Of a stretch of DNA of 64,000 nucleotides, positions 56,901-64,000 are shown piece after piece. The stretch covers positions 3,224,001 to 3,288,000 of the forward strand of contig NC_088679.1 of NCBI RefSeq assembly GCF_950023065.1. The letters run 5' to 3'. The stretch comes from Planococcus citri (taxonomy: Eukaryota; Arthropoda; Insecta; Hemiptera; Pseudococcidae). Position 1 is the first letter of the stretch. Each line of letters starts with the position of its first letter. The position numbers were made by a program, and so were the translations under genes. Under the pieces are notes generated by a model that worked only from the letters and a program-made list of their open reading frames with translations, was not told the DNA's origin and did not search any database.

Positions 56901-59900
56901 TTTTTTTGAAACTTTAAGAGCCGAAATTTTAGCTTGAGAGCTCAAATTAAACTCACGAGGGAACCATCACTCGAGGTGAGCCCAGCAACTGGAATAACAG
57001 GGTTGCAAATGCTTGGAATTCGATTTTTTAAAATCTTATACCTAATTGATTTCCATCTAGTGAATCTCTATCATGTTTTGCAGGTTGGATTACGAAGCAA
57101 TCAGTTTTCTGTAGGCTATGTCTATCATTATAACACCACGACTATTTCATCGATTGTAGAGAGACTTGGTACGAATAAAACTATCTATGTATGACCAGCT
57201 AAAGTCAGCACAGAAAGATACGAAACTCAGAAAAACATTTATGCGTACAAACAGCACTGTGTACATTCATGTCGTCATTTTTAGAGTGCAATATTTTTAG
57301 TTTCGGTTTTGAACTTACACATGCCGAAGGAACGGATAATGTGGAGCCATCTCGGCTGCCTGTTTTGTAGTGTCGTAAACCCTGCGTCAGAAATAACATT
57401 TTTTAGTTAACATAATACGTACACACACCTTGTTGTATGTATGTACATAGTAGGTAGGTCTAGGTACACGTACTATAAATTATTATCGAGCTTTCGCAAA
57501 CATTTTCCTAATACGTAGGTATAAATTACGAGGTACTAGATAGGTACGTACAATTATACACAACATGAAAAAGAACAACAATAACAACAAAAAAAAAGGC
57601 GAAAAAGCTGTTATGTAGTAATATCTCCTAGATACCGTTGAGAATTTTTATGTACTCGAAGAGTTTATGTCGTATACAATTTTTTTTAACTCATTTTTTT
57701 TTCTTTTAAATACTCTAATTTAATTATTATTTGAGGTTTATGTGACTTTCACAACACTTACTAGCGGGCTTATAATAATTTGCTTTGAAAAAAAAAAAAA
57801 AAAAAAAAAAAAAAATGTGAGCGTGAAAAATGACTAATTAATGTATTCTGTTTATTGGTATCTGTTGTTGTAATTCTGCATTATATATATGAATGAGTTA
57901 CAGCTGTTAGTTGTGGTGAGTGAAATCGAGTAGGGTATGTGAATTAGGTAGGTATTGAATAATATGGGAACTCGAGTGGGTATAATTTTTATGCTTTAGT
58001 ATTATTGATGGATTAATGAATGCGATTACAATATTACAACAATTACAACAAAAAACTGCCAAGCTGATCCCAAACTGCTTTTTTTCCACAGACAACAATT
58101 TTTTTTTCTCGAATAAAAATACTCCTAATTTTAATAATACCTACTTAGCAATCCACCAACGCAAGTCTAAATAGGTATCTCAGTATACAATGTTTTGATG
58201 AGGTACTCCTTATCGGTGCTAAATTGTTTTAATTGGACGGAGAAAGCGTGGGTCTGTATGAGATCCTTCCCTTTTATCAATTTTAAAAATACCTACAAAT
58301 GAATAAATAAAAATTTGTTCAAGATTTAGACAACTTTGACTGGTCAATGACCTTAAGAAGCCAGATAGACGATTATGAGAGGCTAGATAGTTAGGTTAAT
58401 AGTGACCTAAAGAGACCAGTGAGACGAGCCAATGGCCTCAAGAGCCTAGCTAGCTAGCTGGACAGACGATTTTGGGAAGCTATACTATCGAGTCAATGAC
58501 CTTGAAAAGACATGGTCAAAATATGAAGAGACCAGACAGACATACAGACGATCTTGGGAAGCCATATATGGACGGGTCAATGACCTTTAAAGGCCCAACA
58601 GACAGAAAGACAAGCTTGGGTAGCTGGACAGATAGGTCAGCGACCTTGAGGGTCAATGCCATTAAGAGACTAGATAGACAGACCAACAGATGACTTTAAG
58701 AAACCAGACAGATGGGTCAGTGACCTCAAGAGGTCTCCCAGTTAGCCAGTGAGACAACTTTGGAAAGCTATAGTATCGGGGCAAATGACCTTGAAAGCCC
58801 AGACAGACAGGCAGACAGACGATCTTGAGAAGCTTGACAGATAGGTTAGTGACATTGAGGGTTCAGGCACACGGGTCGAAAACATTAAGAGACCAGACAG
58901 ATAGACAGATAGACAGACTAACAGATGACCTTGGAAAGCCAGACGGACGGGTCAATGACCTTGGCAGACCAAACAGATCAAAGTTTGAAAAAACGTTTCT
59001 TTTTTTTCTTAAAAAAAAAACAAACAAAGCAAACGTTTTTTTTTGTTAAAAATAAAAATGTTGAAAATTTCCATTTATTCATTTTTTATCCCTTTTTTCC
59101 ATTAAAAATACAAAAATTTTGAGAAAAAAAAACAAATTGGTATTAAAAAAACGTGTTTTAAATATGGTGTTTTTTTTGTTTCAAACTCAATCAATTTTTT
59201 TGTTGTTTTCAACACTCTATTAAACAGTTTTAAACACAAAAGTTTGGATTTTCTTGCTATAGAAAAAAACAAAACCATTTTCTTTTGTTTAAAACATTTT
59301 TTTTTGTTCAAAATAAAAACGTTGAAAATTTTCCATTTTTGCGATTAAAAATAGGTACAAAAATTGACTAAAAAATTTGAAAAAAACATGTTTTAAATAG
59401 GGCGTTTTATACACGTTTTTTTTGTTTCAAACTCAATCAATTTTTGTTGTTGCTTCAAATGCCTTTTTAAGCAGTTTTAAACATCACGCTGTTTAAAATA
59501 AAACGTCTGAACTCTTGAGACAGACAGACAGACAGATAGACAACCTTGTGAAGCTGGGAAGATAGGTCAGTGACCCTGAGGGTTCTAACACACGGGCCAA
59601 TGACATCAAGAAATCAGACAGACCTAGAGATGACCTTAAGAGGTCAGACAGACAGGTCAATGACCTTGAAAGGCCAGACAGACAGATAGACGACCTTGGG
59701 AACTGGACAGATAGATCATATTGACCTTGAGAGTTCAGACACACGGGTCAATGACATCAAGAGATCAGACAGACCAACAGATGATCTTGAGAGGCCAGAC
59801 AGACAGGTCAATGACCTCATGAGGACAGTCAGTCTGTCAGTCAGATGACCCAGAGAAGCAATATTATGGGGTCAATGACCTTGAAAGGTCAGACAGACAG

Positions 59901-62900
59901 ACCGATAAAAGACCTTGAGAAGCTGGAAAGATAGATCATACCTACTGATCTTGATGATTCAGATACACGGGTCAATAACATTAAGATACCTAACAGATAG
60001 ACCAATAGACTACCTGGGAAAGCCTGACAGACAGTTCAATGACCTTGAGGGTTCAGACACATGGGTCAATGACATCGAGAGGTTAGACAGACCAACAGAT
60101 GATCTTAAGAGGTCGGGCAGACAGGTCGATGACCTCATGAGGTCAGCCAGCCAGCCAGCCAGTCAGATGACCCAGGGAAGCTATATTATGGGGTCAATGA
60201 CCTTGAAAGGTCAGACAGACAGATAAAAGGCCTTGAGAAGCTGGAAAGATAGATCATATTATTGACCTTGATGATTCAGACACACGGGTCAATAACATTA
60301 AGATACCTAATAACAGATAGACCAATATGTAGACTACCTGGGAAAGTCTGACAGTCAGGTCGATGACCTTGATGGTCCAGACACACGGGTCAATGACCTT
60401 AAATGGTCAGACAGGCACTCAGACAACCTCTAGAAAGACCACACAGACAGACAGATAATCATGAGAGGCTAGACAAGTAGGTCGATGACCTTAAGAGGCC
60501 AGTCAGATGAGTCAACGACTGTAAGAGGTCAGACTGGTAGACAAATGACCTTGAGATGTTATACTGATGGCTCAATGACCTCAAAAAGTCTGACAGAATG
60601 TCAGACGATTTTGGAAAACTGAAACCATCGGTGTGGAAAATTGGGAAAAGTCGGTGAAAATCACGCACTGAAAGACTATGACATGACACCCTGCTCGAAA
60701 ATTCTTCGAAATTATTTTTGTGATACCTTGAATTTCGAAAAATTACTAAGAGGATAAAATTGGAATTTAGTAGCTTGAATTTTCAATACGTCAACTCCAT
60801 CCAGCCAAATCAAAAGCAATTAGCAGCACGTTAAGGACTATATCGATGAACACACAGTATACTTTTAATTACATTACAATTGTACACATTCTAGATTTTT
60901 ATACGTCAAAGTATTACATAAGTAAATACGATGTAGCGCAAAAAACAAAACTATCACGCATTATCAAAAACGAACGACTTTGGCAATCAAGCTGCACTGT
61001 TCGGTCAACAATTTAAGTACTTGTACGTAATAATATTGTGGTGTGTTATATGTACGATTGGCGATATATTTACAAGCAATATTTAAACTTTATAAAAGAA
61101 CACCTAAACAATTCGCAATTCGCGTATCTATGCCGTCCTTACCGAGTACACAAGTAGTTACATACAATAGGTATCGTGCGTGTTGTGAATTGTAGTAGTA
61201 TACTTGGTACATACGTTTTATAAAGGTGCTTATTCGATCAAAAAATAAAAATTGGCAGCATAGAAAGGGTAAGTTAGTATAGATATTAAGTAAATATCGT
61301 TGAAGGGGGGAGAAAAATCTGCGTGTAATTTTTTGTTTCCAACATCTCGAGTAGGTAGGTAGCGTACAGTATAGAGCGAAAATGCGGTGTTGTGTGGAGA
61401 AACTTTGCGTAATAGGCATTGGTGGTATATTGTTTATGGAACTTACTGTCGGAGGCGATAGATTAATGGTAGATCCTCGACGTTCTTGCGGTCCGATGCT
61501 GGAATGACGACGTATGGGAAGACCGCCGGTACTACCGCCGGGCGTGCCACCCGGAGAAGAGGCGCAAGACGGCGCTATACGTATTTTGGGCGCCATTAAC
61601 GTGTTATCCGATAATCTACGGTTTGGAAACGCGTTAATTACGCGCAGGAAATTACTGTCGGACGATACCGGCGAGCCACCGAACCACCAGGAGCCTTTAA
61701 AACAAGCCCAAGTACGAGTATTATGCTAAAGTATAATCAGTCACGGTGAGAGAGTGGTGTTTTGGATGAGTGGACGGCGAAGAAGGCTTCTCAGTTGGCC
61801 AGATGTCGTGAAGGAAGACGAGAAAATTTGTCAAATAAGTAATTGTTTTGAATTTGGGAAAAAATTGCCTTTATTTTTCGAATATTTTCGAAAAGTTGAA
61901 CTTGAAGGTGGAGATTTCAAACACTCAAAAAAAATTGATTCTGTTCACTGTTTGACGCCAAAATTAAAACATGGCTTCCCAGGAGTGCTGAATTCTTGGC
62001 ACTCGTGTTACATTTTTCGAAATTTTGAGCCCTAGCTCTCTTCTTTAAGTTCGTCAATTTGGATTTGGAGGACAAACGGTCATTAATTCGAGAATCATGC
62101 ACCCCTCTTAGATTTTTTGACGACGACTAGATTTTAAAATATTTTGAGATCCAATCGTCTTCCATCGGGCCCATCCTGAGGAGTTTATTTTTGATTTTAG
62201 AATCAGATGTTTTCAAAATCGGAATCAGCATTCCTAAAAATAAAGATTTTGATGTCACGATCAGATGTTCCAAAATGTCGAGCTTCAACCAAAATTCTGG
62301 GCTCGAATAATCACCTTTTCAGTGGCTCATTCTGAGGGATACCTACTTTCGACCCTCGAGAAGCATTCTACGAGGCTTTTGATGATGATAATGAGATGAG
62401 GTATGTTATACGAGTATGTTATGTTATGCACAGTATGAGATGATTCAGATGACAGAAAGAAAATCGCATTACAAATACCAGAACCAGTGGAATTCTTTCT
62501 GGCCATGTCTTCGGCGCTGGACGTTTTCCTCTGCTCGACTCTCAGATTAGGAATATTGAACGGCGGAACGTGCATATTATCGGAGCTGTACAGATGCCTT
62601 AGTGGCCTATGTCGTTCCGGACTCGGTAACGTGATCGAGTCTAATTTCAGCTTGTTTCTTTGGTTTCTGTAAAAGCAAAATGATGAATTAATGTCTGCTT
62701 ATAGATTAAGTATTGAAGTCTTCACACAACAAAATTAATCGGCCAAAGCCTACACGTACCGATCGATAATATCCAGCATCTCTTGCAGAACTTCCAGCAG
62801 CAACGTGAACGTCTCCAGGTTTAAGGCAGGGCATACCGTATGAGGTACTAATGATGGCATCACGCTTGTTGCGATTATATTTACGGTCAATCCGTATTTT

Positions 62901-62928
62901 TTATCACTTAATAAAATACGATAAATAC
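44980..62928 (-). CDS. SCYL2: SCY1-like pseudokinase 2 homologue, C-terminal seven exons
   Basis: The exons in transcription order are 62928-62760, 62666-62479, 61694-61447, 57381-57319, 45620-45603 (18 nt), 45271-45131 and 45006-44980. All joins are GT-AG with matching phases. They encode 283 residues ending QNFFGGNK and a TGA stop. The first exon reads LLSDKKYGLT, IIATSVMPSLVPHTVCPALN, then LETFTLLLEVLQEML and the start of QRNKL. This pattern aligns with the HEAT-like region of SCYL2/CVAK104 (LSDKKFGLT, MP, NPSLNL, QFT). The rest is Ser/Pro-rich (LPSPERHRPLRH, PPFNIPNLR, SSPGGTPGG) and predicted disordered, as in the SCYL2 tail. In animals SCYL2 associates with clathrin and adaptors in endosome/trans-Golgi traffic. 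The kinase-like domain lies right of the window. The fourth to seventh exons are supported by splice signals and phase rather than by homology. The 11.7-kb intron could hide further exons. Confidence 0.75.
45007..45130 (-). other. Last SCYL2 intron with a long oligo-T/oligo-A tract
   Basis: The + strand carries about 20 T at 45059-45079. Reading straight through from the preceding exon would give a Lys-rich tail before a stop at 45047. The donor (GGCATG|GTATGC) and the acceptor after a T-tract (TTTTTTCAG|CAAAAC) give a short conventional last exon instead. Confidence 0.5.
46260..47720. repeat. Family C palindromic repeat, free-standing copy
   Basis: The left arm (46260-46900) carries GGGGGGTGGGGGGCTTTCA, GCAGCGCATTCCTCC, AACATGGCGCTGTAAGTGGG, CCCCCAATTTGGGGCAAAAC and GCCCCCAGCACCTCCCC. 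The right arm (47020-47620) carries the complements in reverse order around a centre near 46990. Units include TGACGTCA-type octamers and the GTATGTTTTTGGTRACG segment. It lies in the big SCYL2 intron. The ORF of 208 codons at 46466-47092 is a read of the left arm and is not a gene. Confidence 0.85.
47721..48181. other. Unique AT-rich intronic sequence
   Basis: Nothing recognised between the family C copy and the Penelope-like element. Confidence 0.3.
48239..48277 (-). ncRNA. Second, inverted hammerhead-like motif
   Basis: This is the same 39-nt motif on the opposite strand, identical in all core and stem positions, inside the inverted terminal copy of the Penelope-like element. Confidence 0.68.
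48694..49278 (+). CDS. Penelope-like element C-terminal region with GIY-YIG endonuclease (fragment)
   Basis: The frame of 194 codons (probably only the 3' part of the original ORF) carries ISKYF-like sequence SIPYIGRYFNRIKHI and a Cys-rich stretch CSNVVYSIKCSQC. The GIY-YIG core is DSVYIGETGTYLSNRLYRHK, followed by CEHSKMTGHNFDF with conserved His residues and ILECIFINQAKNAINFR, which contains the E and N of the catalytic fold. In Penelope-like elements this endonuclease nicks the target DNA for priming. The N-terminal reverse transcriptase is missing. The first residues come from the duplicated junction, so the apparent ATG is not meaningful. Confidence 0.88.
   Translation: MIPPELLPIVAKQLFEYGYYNFNQNTPNVDNIIDKPSIKYFSIPYIGRYFNRIKHIVNSDSTRIAAKNCNSNKFKFYSKLKDTNEKLKCSNVVYSIKCSQCDSVYIGETGTYLSNRLYRHKYDVRNSKTSTALCEHSKMTGHNFDFDNTKILAFEKNTLKRRILECIFINQAKNAINFRTDLSNFNEIYRLVIG
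49393..49431 (+). ncRNA. Hammerhead-ribozyme-like motif in the Penelope-like element tail
   Basis: In order: ACCG (stem I, 5' strand), CUGAAGA (core C3-A9, position 7 free), an extra A, GGCA-ACGAGAG-UGCC (stem II and loop), GAAAC (core), GU, A (cleavage position), CGGU (stem I, 3' strand). All invariant core bases are present. Stem III would be only AC/GU, self-complementary between two molecules. Such minimal type-I hammerheads are known from Penelope-like elements. Activity was not tested. Confidence 0.7.
49488..50471. other. Intronic sequence, nothing recognised
   Basis: AT-rich sequence with a poly-A tract near 49645. There is no gene or repeat that I can support. Confidence 0.3.
50472..51042. 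mobile_element. 571-bp MITE with TA target duplication
   Basis: The ends are AGGTAAAGTACCAGTTGTGG and its complement CCACAACTGGTACTTTACCT, with TA on both sides (50470-50471 and 51043-51044). The left end is followed by a second GGTTGTGGATAATCG. The interior has a GC-rich patch, CCGGGCCAGGGGGCCCGG, at about 50838. It has no coding capacity. Confidence 0.87.
51045..53500. other. Intronic sequence, nothing recognised
   Basis: AT-rich unique sequence with several oligo-A/T tracts (for example at 51950 and 52720). No exon, RNA gene or structured repeat could be supported. Confidence 0.35.
53500..54165. repeat. Diverged family A-type arm
   Basis: It contains GGTTCTGGAGCCTCCATCAG, AAATTTCCACAAAATTT and several 'gaagctttc'/'ttttgaaaattcc' segments, as in family A arms but with many substitutions. 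No clear termini are left, so it is probably an old partial copy. Confidence 0.55.
54190..55190. mobile_element. About 1-kb fold-back element ending CACAGTGGGCTGTGAG
   Basis: The left arm starts CACAGTGGGCTGTGAGCACC after a G-run, and the right arm ends with ACTCACAGCCCACTGTG before a G-run. Both arms continue with CCTCAAAACGC, a 'caatggtacaataatatcctcc' segment and 'gaatacgaatttgac' or their complements. A unit 'ttcgtaggggtgaatggtgggg' is repeated inside. No target duplication could be identified because of the flanking G-runs. Confidence 0.8.
55196..56267. other. Intronic sequence, nothing recognised
   Basis: Unique sequence. A 'gactgcacccctcccccctcc' near 55668 resembles the family A sub-terminal box but has no second half. 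Confidence 0.3.
56268..56902. mobile_element. About 635-bp fold-back element, diverged arms
   Basis: The left arm (AGTCGGCAAATTTCGAGCAA, then TTTTGAGTTGAAAGTTACTC, then GACCTTGAAGGGGAG) is the approximate complement of the right arm (CTCCCCTTCAGGAGCACC, then GAATAACTTTCAACTCAAAA, then ATCCGCCGACT). The arms differ at roughly one base in five, so it is an older insertion. Ends are not exact. Confidence 0.65.
57785..57813 (+). repeat. Poly-A tract (about 28 bp)
   Basis: An uninterrupted run of A on the + strand in the intron between SCYL2 exons. It may be simple slippage or the remnant tail of a retroposed sequence; no source was recognised. Confidence 0.6.
58340..60620. repeat. GACCTTGA / CAGACAGA minisatellite (about 2.2 kb)
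   Basis: Imperfect units such as GGTCAATGACCTTGA, GAGGCCAGACAGACAG, ACAGATGACCTTAAGAG and TTCAGACACACGGGTCAATG are arranged in longer repeats of roughly 130-330 bp. For example, an 'agctatattatggggtcaatgaccttgaaaggtcagacag' block recurs at about 59847 and 60179. The ORFs here (for example 58472-58693 and 59915-60226) are Asp/Arg-rich translations of the unit, not genes. It lies in a SCYL2 intron. Confidence 0.9.
58980..59495. repeat. AT-rich insert within the minisatellite, two copies of about 200-235 bp
   Basis: The minisatellite is interrupted by two related segments, about 59036-59236 and 59297-59489. Each runs from AAAATAAAAAYGTTGAAAAT to TTTAAGCAGTTTTAAAC-like ends and contains TTTGTTTCAAACTCAATCAA. 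The interruption may be an insertion that was itself duplicated. Confidence 0.7.
60621..61446 (-). other. SCYL2 intron, nothing recognised
   Basis: AT-rich unique sequence. The - strand frame continuing from the exon at 61447 past its donor is intronic read-through. Confidence 0.35.
61695..62478 (-). other. SCYL2 intron between the second and third visible exons
   Basis: No gene is seen. An 'aatcatgcacccctctta' segment near 62094 weakly recalls the family A sub-terminal box. Confidence 0.35.
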
Positions 62929-63303
62929 CTGTAAGCGAGTAAAACCGATTGAATTTATATCTCTATGTAAAAACAAAAAATTTGCGATTTCTTCTGCTGC
63001 CAACCCTCAAAGTGGTGACCTCTGGTGAGAAAATAATTCCCTATTTTTTATTCTTTCCATTTTTGAAAAACTCGATCTGCGGTGGGCCTATCAATTTTCA
63101 AAAATTAAAAAAAATCCAACTTCGAAGAAAAATTTTAAAATGTAAGAATTTCAAGTTCTAACACCTCTAAAATGTCTCTTTTGAGTAAAATGAACTCTCG
63201 TGACGATATTAGCCACCTCCCTAGGAAAGCAAGTTGGCCTCCTAGAATAGCTGAAATTCGTGCTTTTCGTTTTTTTTTGGTGGGGGGGGGGGGGTGTTTG
63301 TAA
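62929..63303. other. Upstream SCYL2 intron sequence
   Basis: AT-rich sequence ending in a G-run (about 63282-63295) adjacent to the 3' end of the retrotransposon. No gene was found. Confidence 0.3.
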
Positions 63304-64000
63304 TTACTTGATTATTACACCCGTCGTGTGAGATTCAAATCGAGTGTTAAGGTCAAGTTTTTTAATTAGGTCTAAGAATTTTTTAATTTTGGAAGGGTCG
63401 TCTGGTATGAATAGGGATCTTTCATCTATTTGTAGGGGTAGTCTGTGCTGATGTAAGGAGGGACAGCGAAATAGTAAGTGTTGGACAGATATAAATTCTG
63501 ATGTGCAGAACTGGCATGTGGGTTTTGGGGTCTTTTCATAGAGGTGATTGTGGGTGATTTTTGTGTGGCCAATTCTCAATCTGGTTATAATGATTTCTTC
63601 AAGTCTGTTCAAGTGGGAGAGGTTTTTTCCAAGGATAGAGTGATTTTTTATGTTGAAAGAGCTTGTTTGATGTTTGGAGGGACCAAAAGTTTTGCCATTT
63701 CTCAAGTGTGTTTTGGGTGAAGATTGATTTAAGGTCGTCAGCTGTGATAAATGTGAAAGGAGAAAGAGTAGTGGCGGATTTTGCATTTTTATCTACAATT
63801 TCATTTCCTGTGATTCCAACATGGCTGGGTACATACCTAATAAACTGGATGGAGAAGTTTGAATTTTGTAAATCATATAGAGTTTTATGGATATTTTGAA
63901 TTAGGGGGTGGTCAGAAAATAGATTTTGGACAGCAGTTAGTGAGCTGAGGGAATCACTCTGAATTAAGAAAGACTCATTTTCTGATTCATAAGTGAATAC
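63304..64000 (-). pseudogene. Non-LTR retrotransposon ORF2, RNase H and C-terminal region, frameshifted
   Basis: Read on the - strand from the window edge, one frame gives an RNase H domain: SDSLSSLTAVQN with a catalytic Asp, then IRYVPSHVGITGNEIVDKNA, the conserved SHVGIxGNExVD signature. It continues to FWSLQTSNK near 63660. The following C-terminal region is in another frame: LEEIIITRLRIGHTKITHNH, CQFCTSEFISVQHLLFRCP, the zinc-knuckle-like region found after RNase H in Jockey/R1-type elements. A frameshift therefore lies around 63660. The element ends near 63300 in a C/G-run-rich 3' tail. It sits antisense to nothing and in sense with SCYL2 (- strand), inside its intron. Confidence 0.85.

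Noticed and set aside
57319..57381. Alternative reading of this exon as VYDTTKQAAEMAPHYPFLRH
   Set aside because: It looks protein-like, but the phase required by the preceding exon (ending at 61447) gives GLRHYKTGSRDG instead; the first frame cannot be joined without breaking phase.
58472..60226. Asp/Arg/Gln-rich ORFs (repeats of PDRQTD type)
   Set aside because: Product of the CAGACAGA minisatellite; frame breaks often.
61695..61727. Earlier acceptor for the exon at 61447-61694 (adding HNTRTWACFK)
   Set aside because: That acceptor gives phase 0, whereas the upstream exon ends in phase 1; the acceptor TTTTAAAG at 61695 fits.

Overview
The window looks like nuclear DNA from an insect, most likely a hemipteran and plausibly a scale insect or mealybug. 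The evidence is AT-rich sequence, genes split by GT-AG introns up to about 12 kb long, very dense short non-autonomous transposons, and three bacterial-type 'AAA-ATPase_like' genes, a family reported as horizontally acquired in mealybugs. The species cannot be fixed from the sequence alone.

Four ordinary animal genes can be read by joining exons. At the left, on the + strand, are the last exons of the MRCK/Genghis Khan kinase (2528-3467) and its probable long 3' UTR. On the - strand a 103-residue SAM-like gene of three small exons lies at 9283-10676. The complete nine-exon TM9SF4 homologue is on the - strand at 36097-40075. The C-terminal seven exons of a SCYL2 homologue (- strand) spread over 44980-62928; they include an 18-nt micro-exon and an intron of about 11.7 kb packed with mobile elements.

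The most distinctive block is 13.2-31.3 kb. It holds two paralogous ORFs, uninterrupted by introns (781 and 731 codons, - strand), that encode predicted secreted AAA-ATPase_like/PD-(D/E)XK proteins, plus a third, truncated relative (418 codons, + strand) with a duplicated tail. The first two lie in a segmental duplication of about 5-6 kb that includes a shared upstream leader region and leader intron. Their 3' halves are nearly identical although the 5' halves have diverged, which points to gene conversion. Several catalytic positions look altered. Signal peptides and leader introns suggest domestication by the insect.

Most other sequence is mobile or repetitive. Family A is a fold-back element ending TAGTCCGGC (ends at 1805; 42047-44059), with a relative at 10.77-13.07 kb. 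Family B is a fold-back element ending CAAGGGAACC (6367-8991, 25668-27009, 36996-38358) with 3-bp target duplications. Family C is a large palindromic repeat (15.7-17.8 kb, 21.7-24.2 kb, 46.3-47.7 kb). Other blocks are a direct-repeat-bounded tandem block (27188-28745), a 2.2-kb 'TTGCATTTTTTGGTC' minisatellite (32.4-34.7 kb), a 'GACCTTGA/CAGACAGA' minisatellite (58.4-60.6 kb), a rearranged Penelope-like element with GIY-YIG endonuclease and two hammerhead-like motifs (48182-49487), smaller MITEs, and the 3' part of a non-LTR retrotransposon at the right edge.
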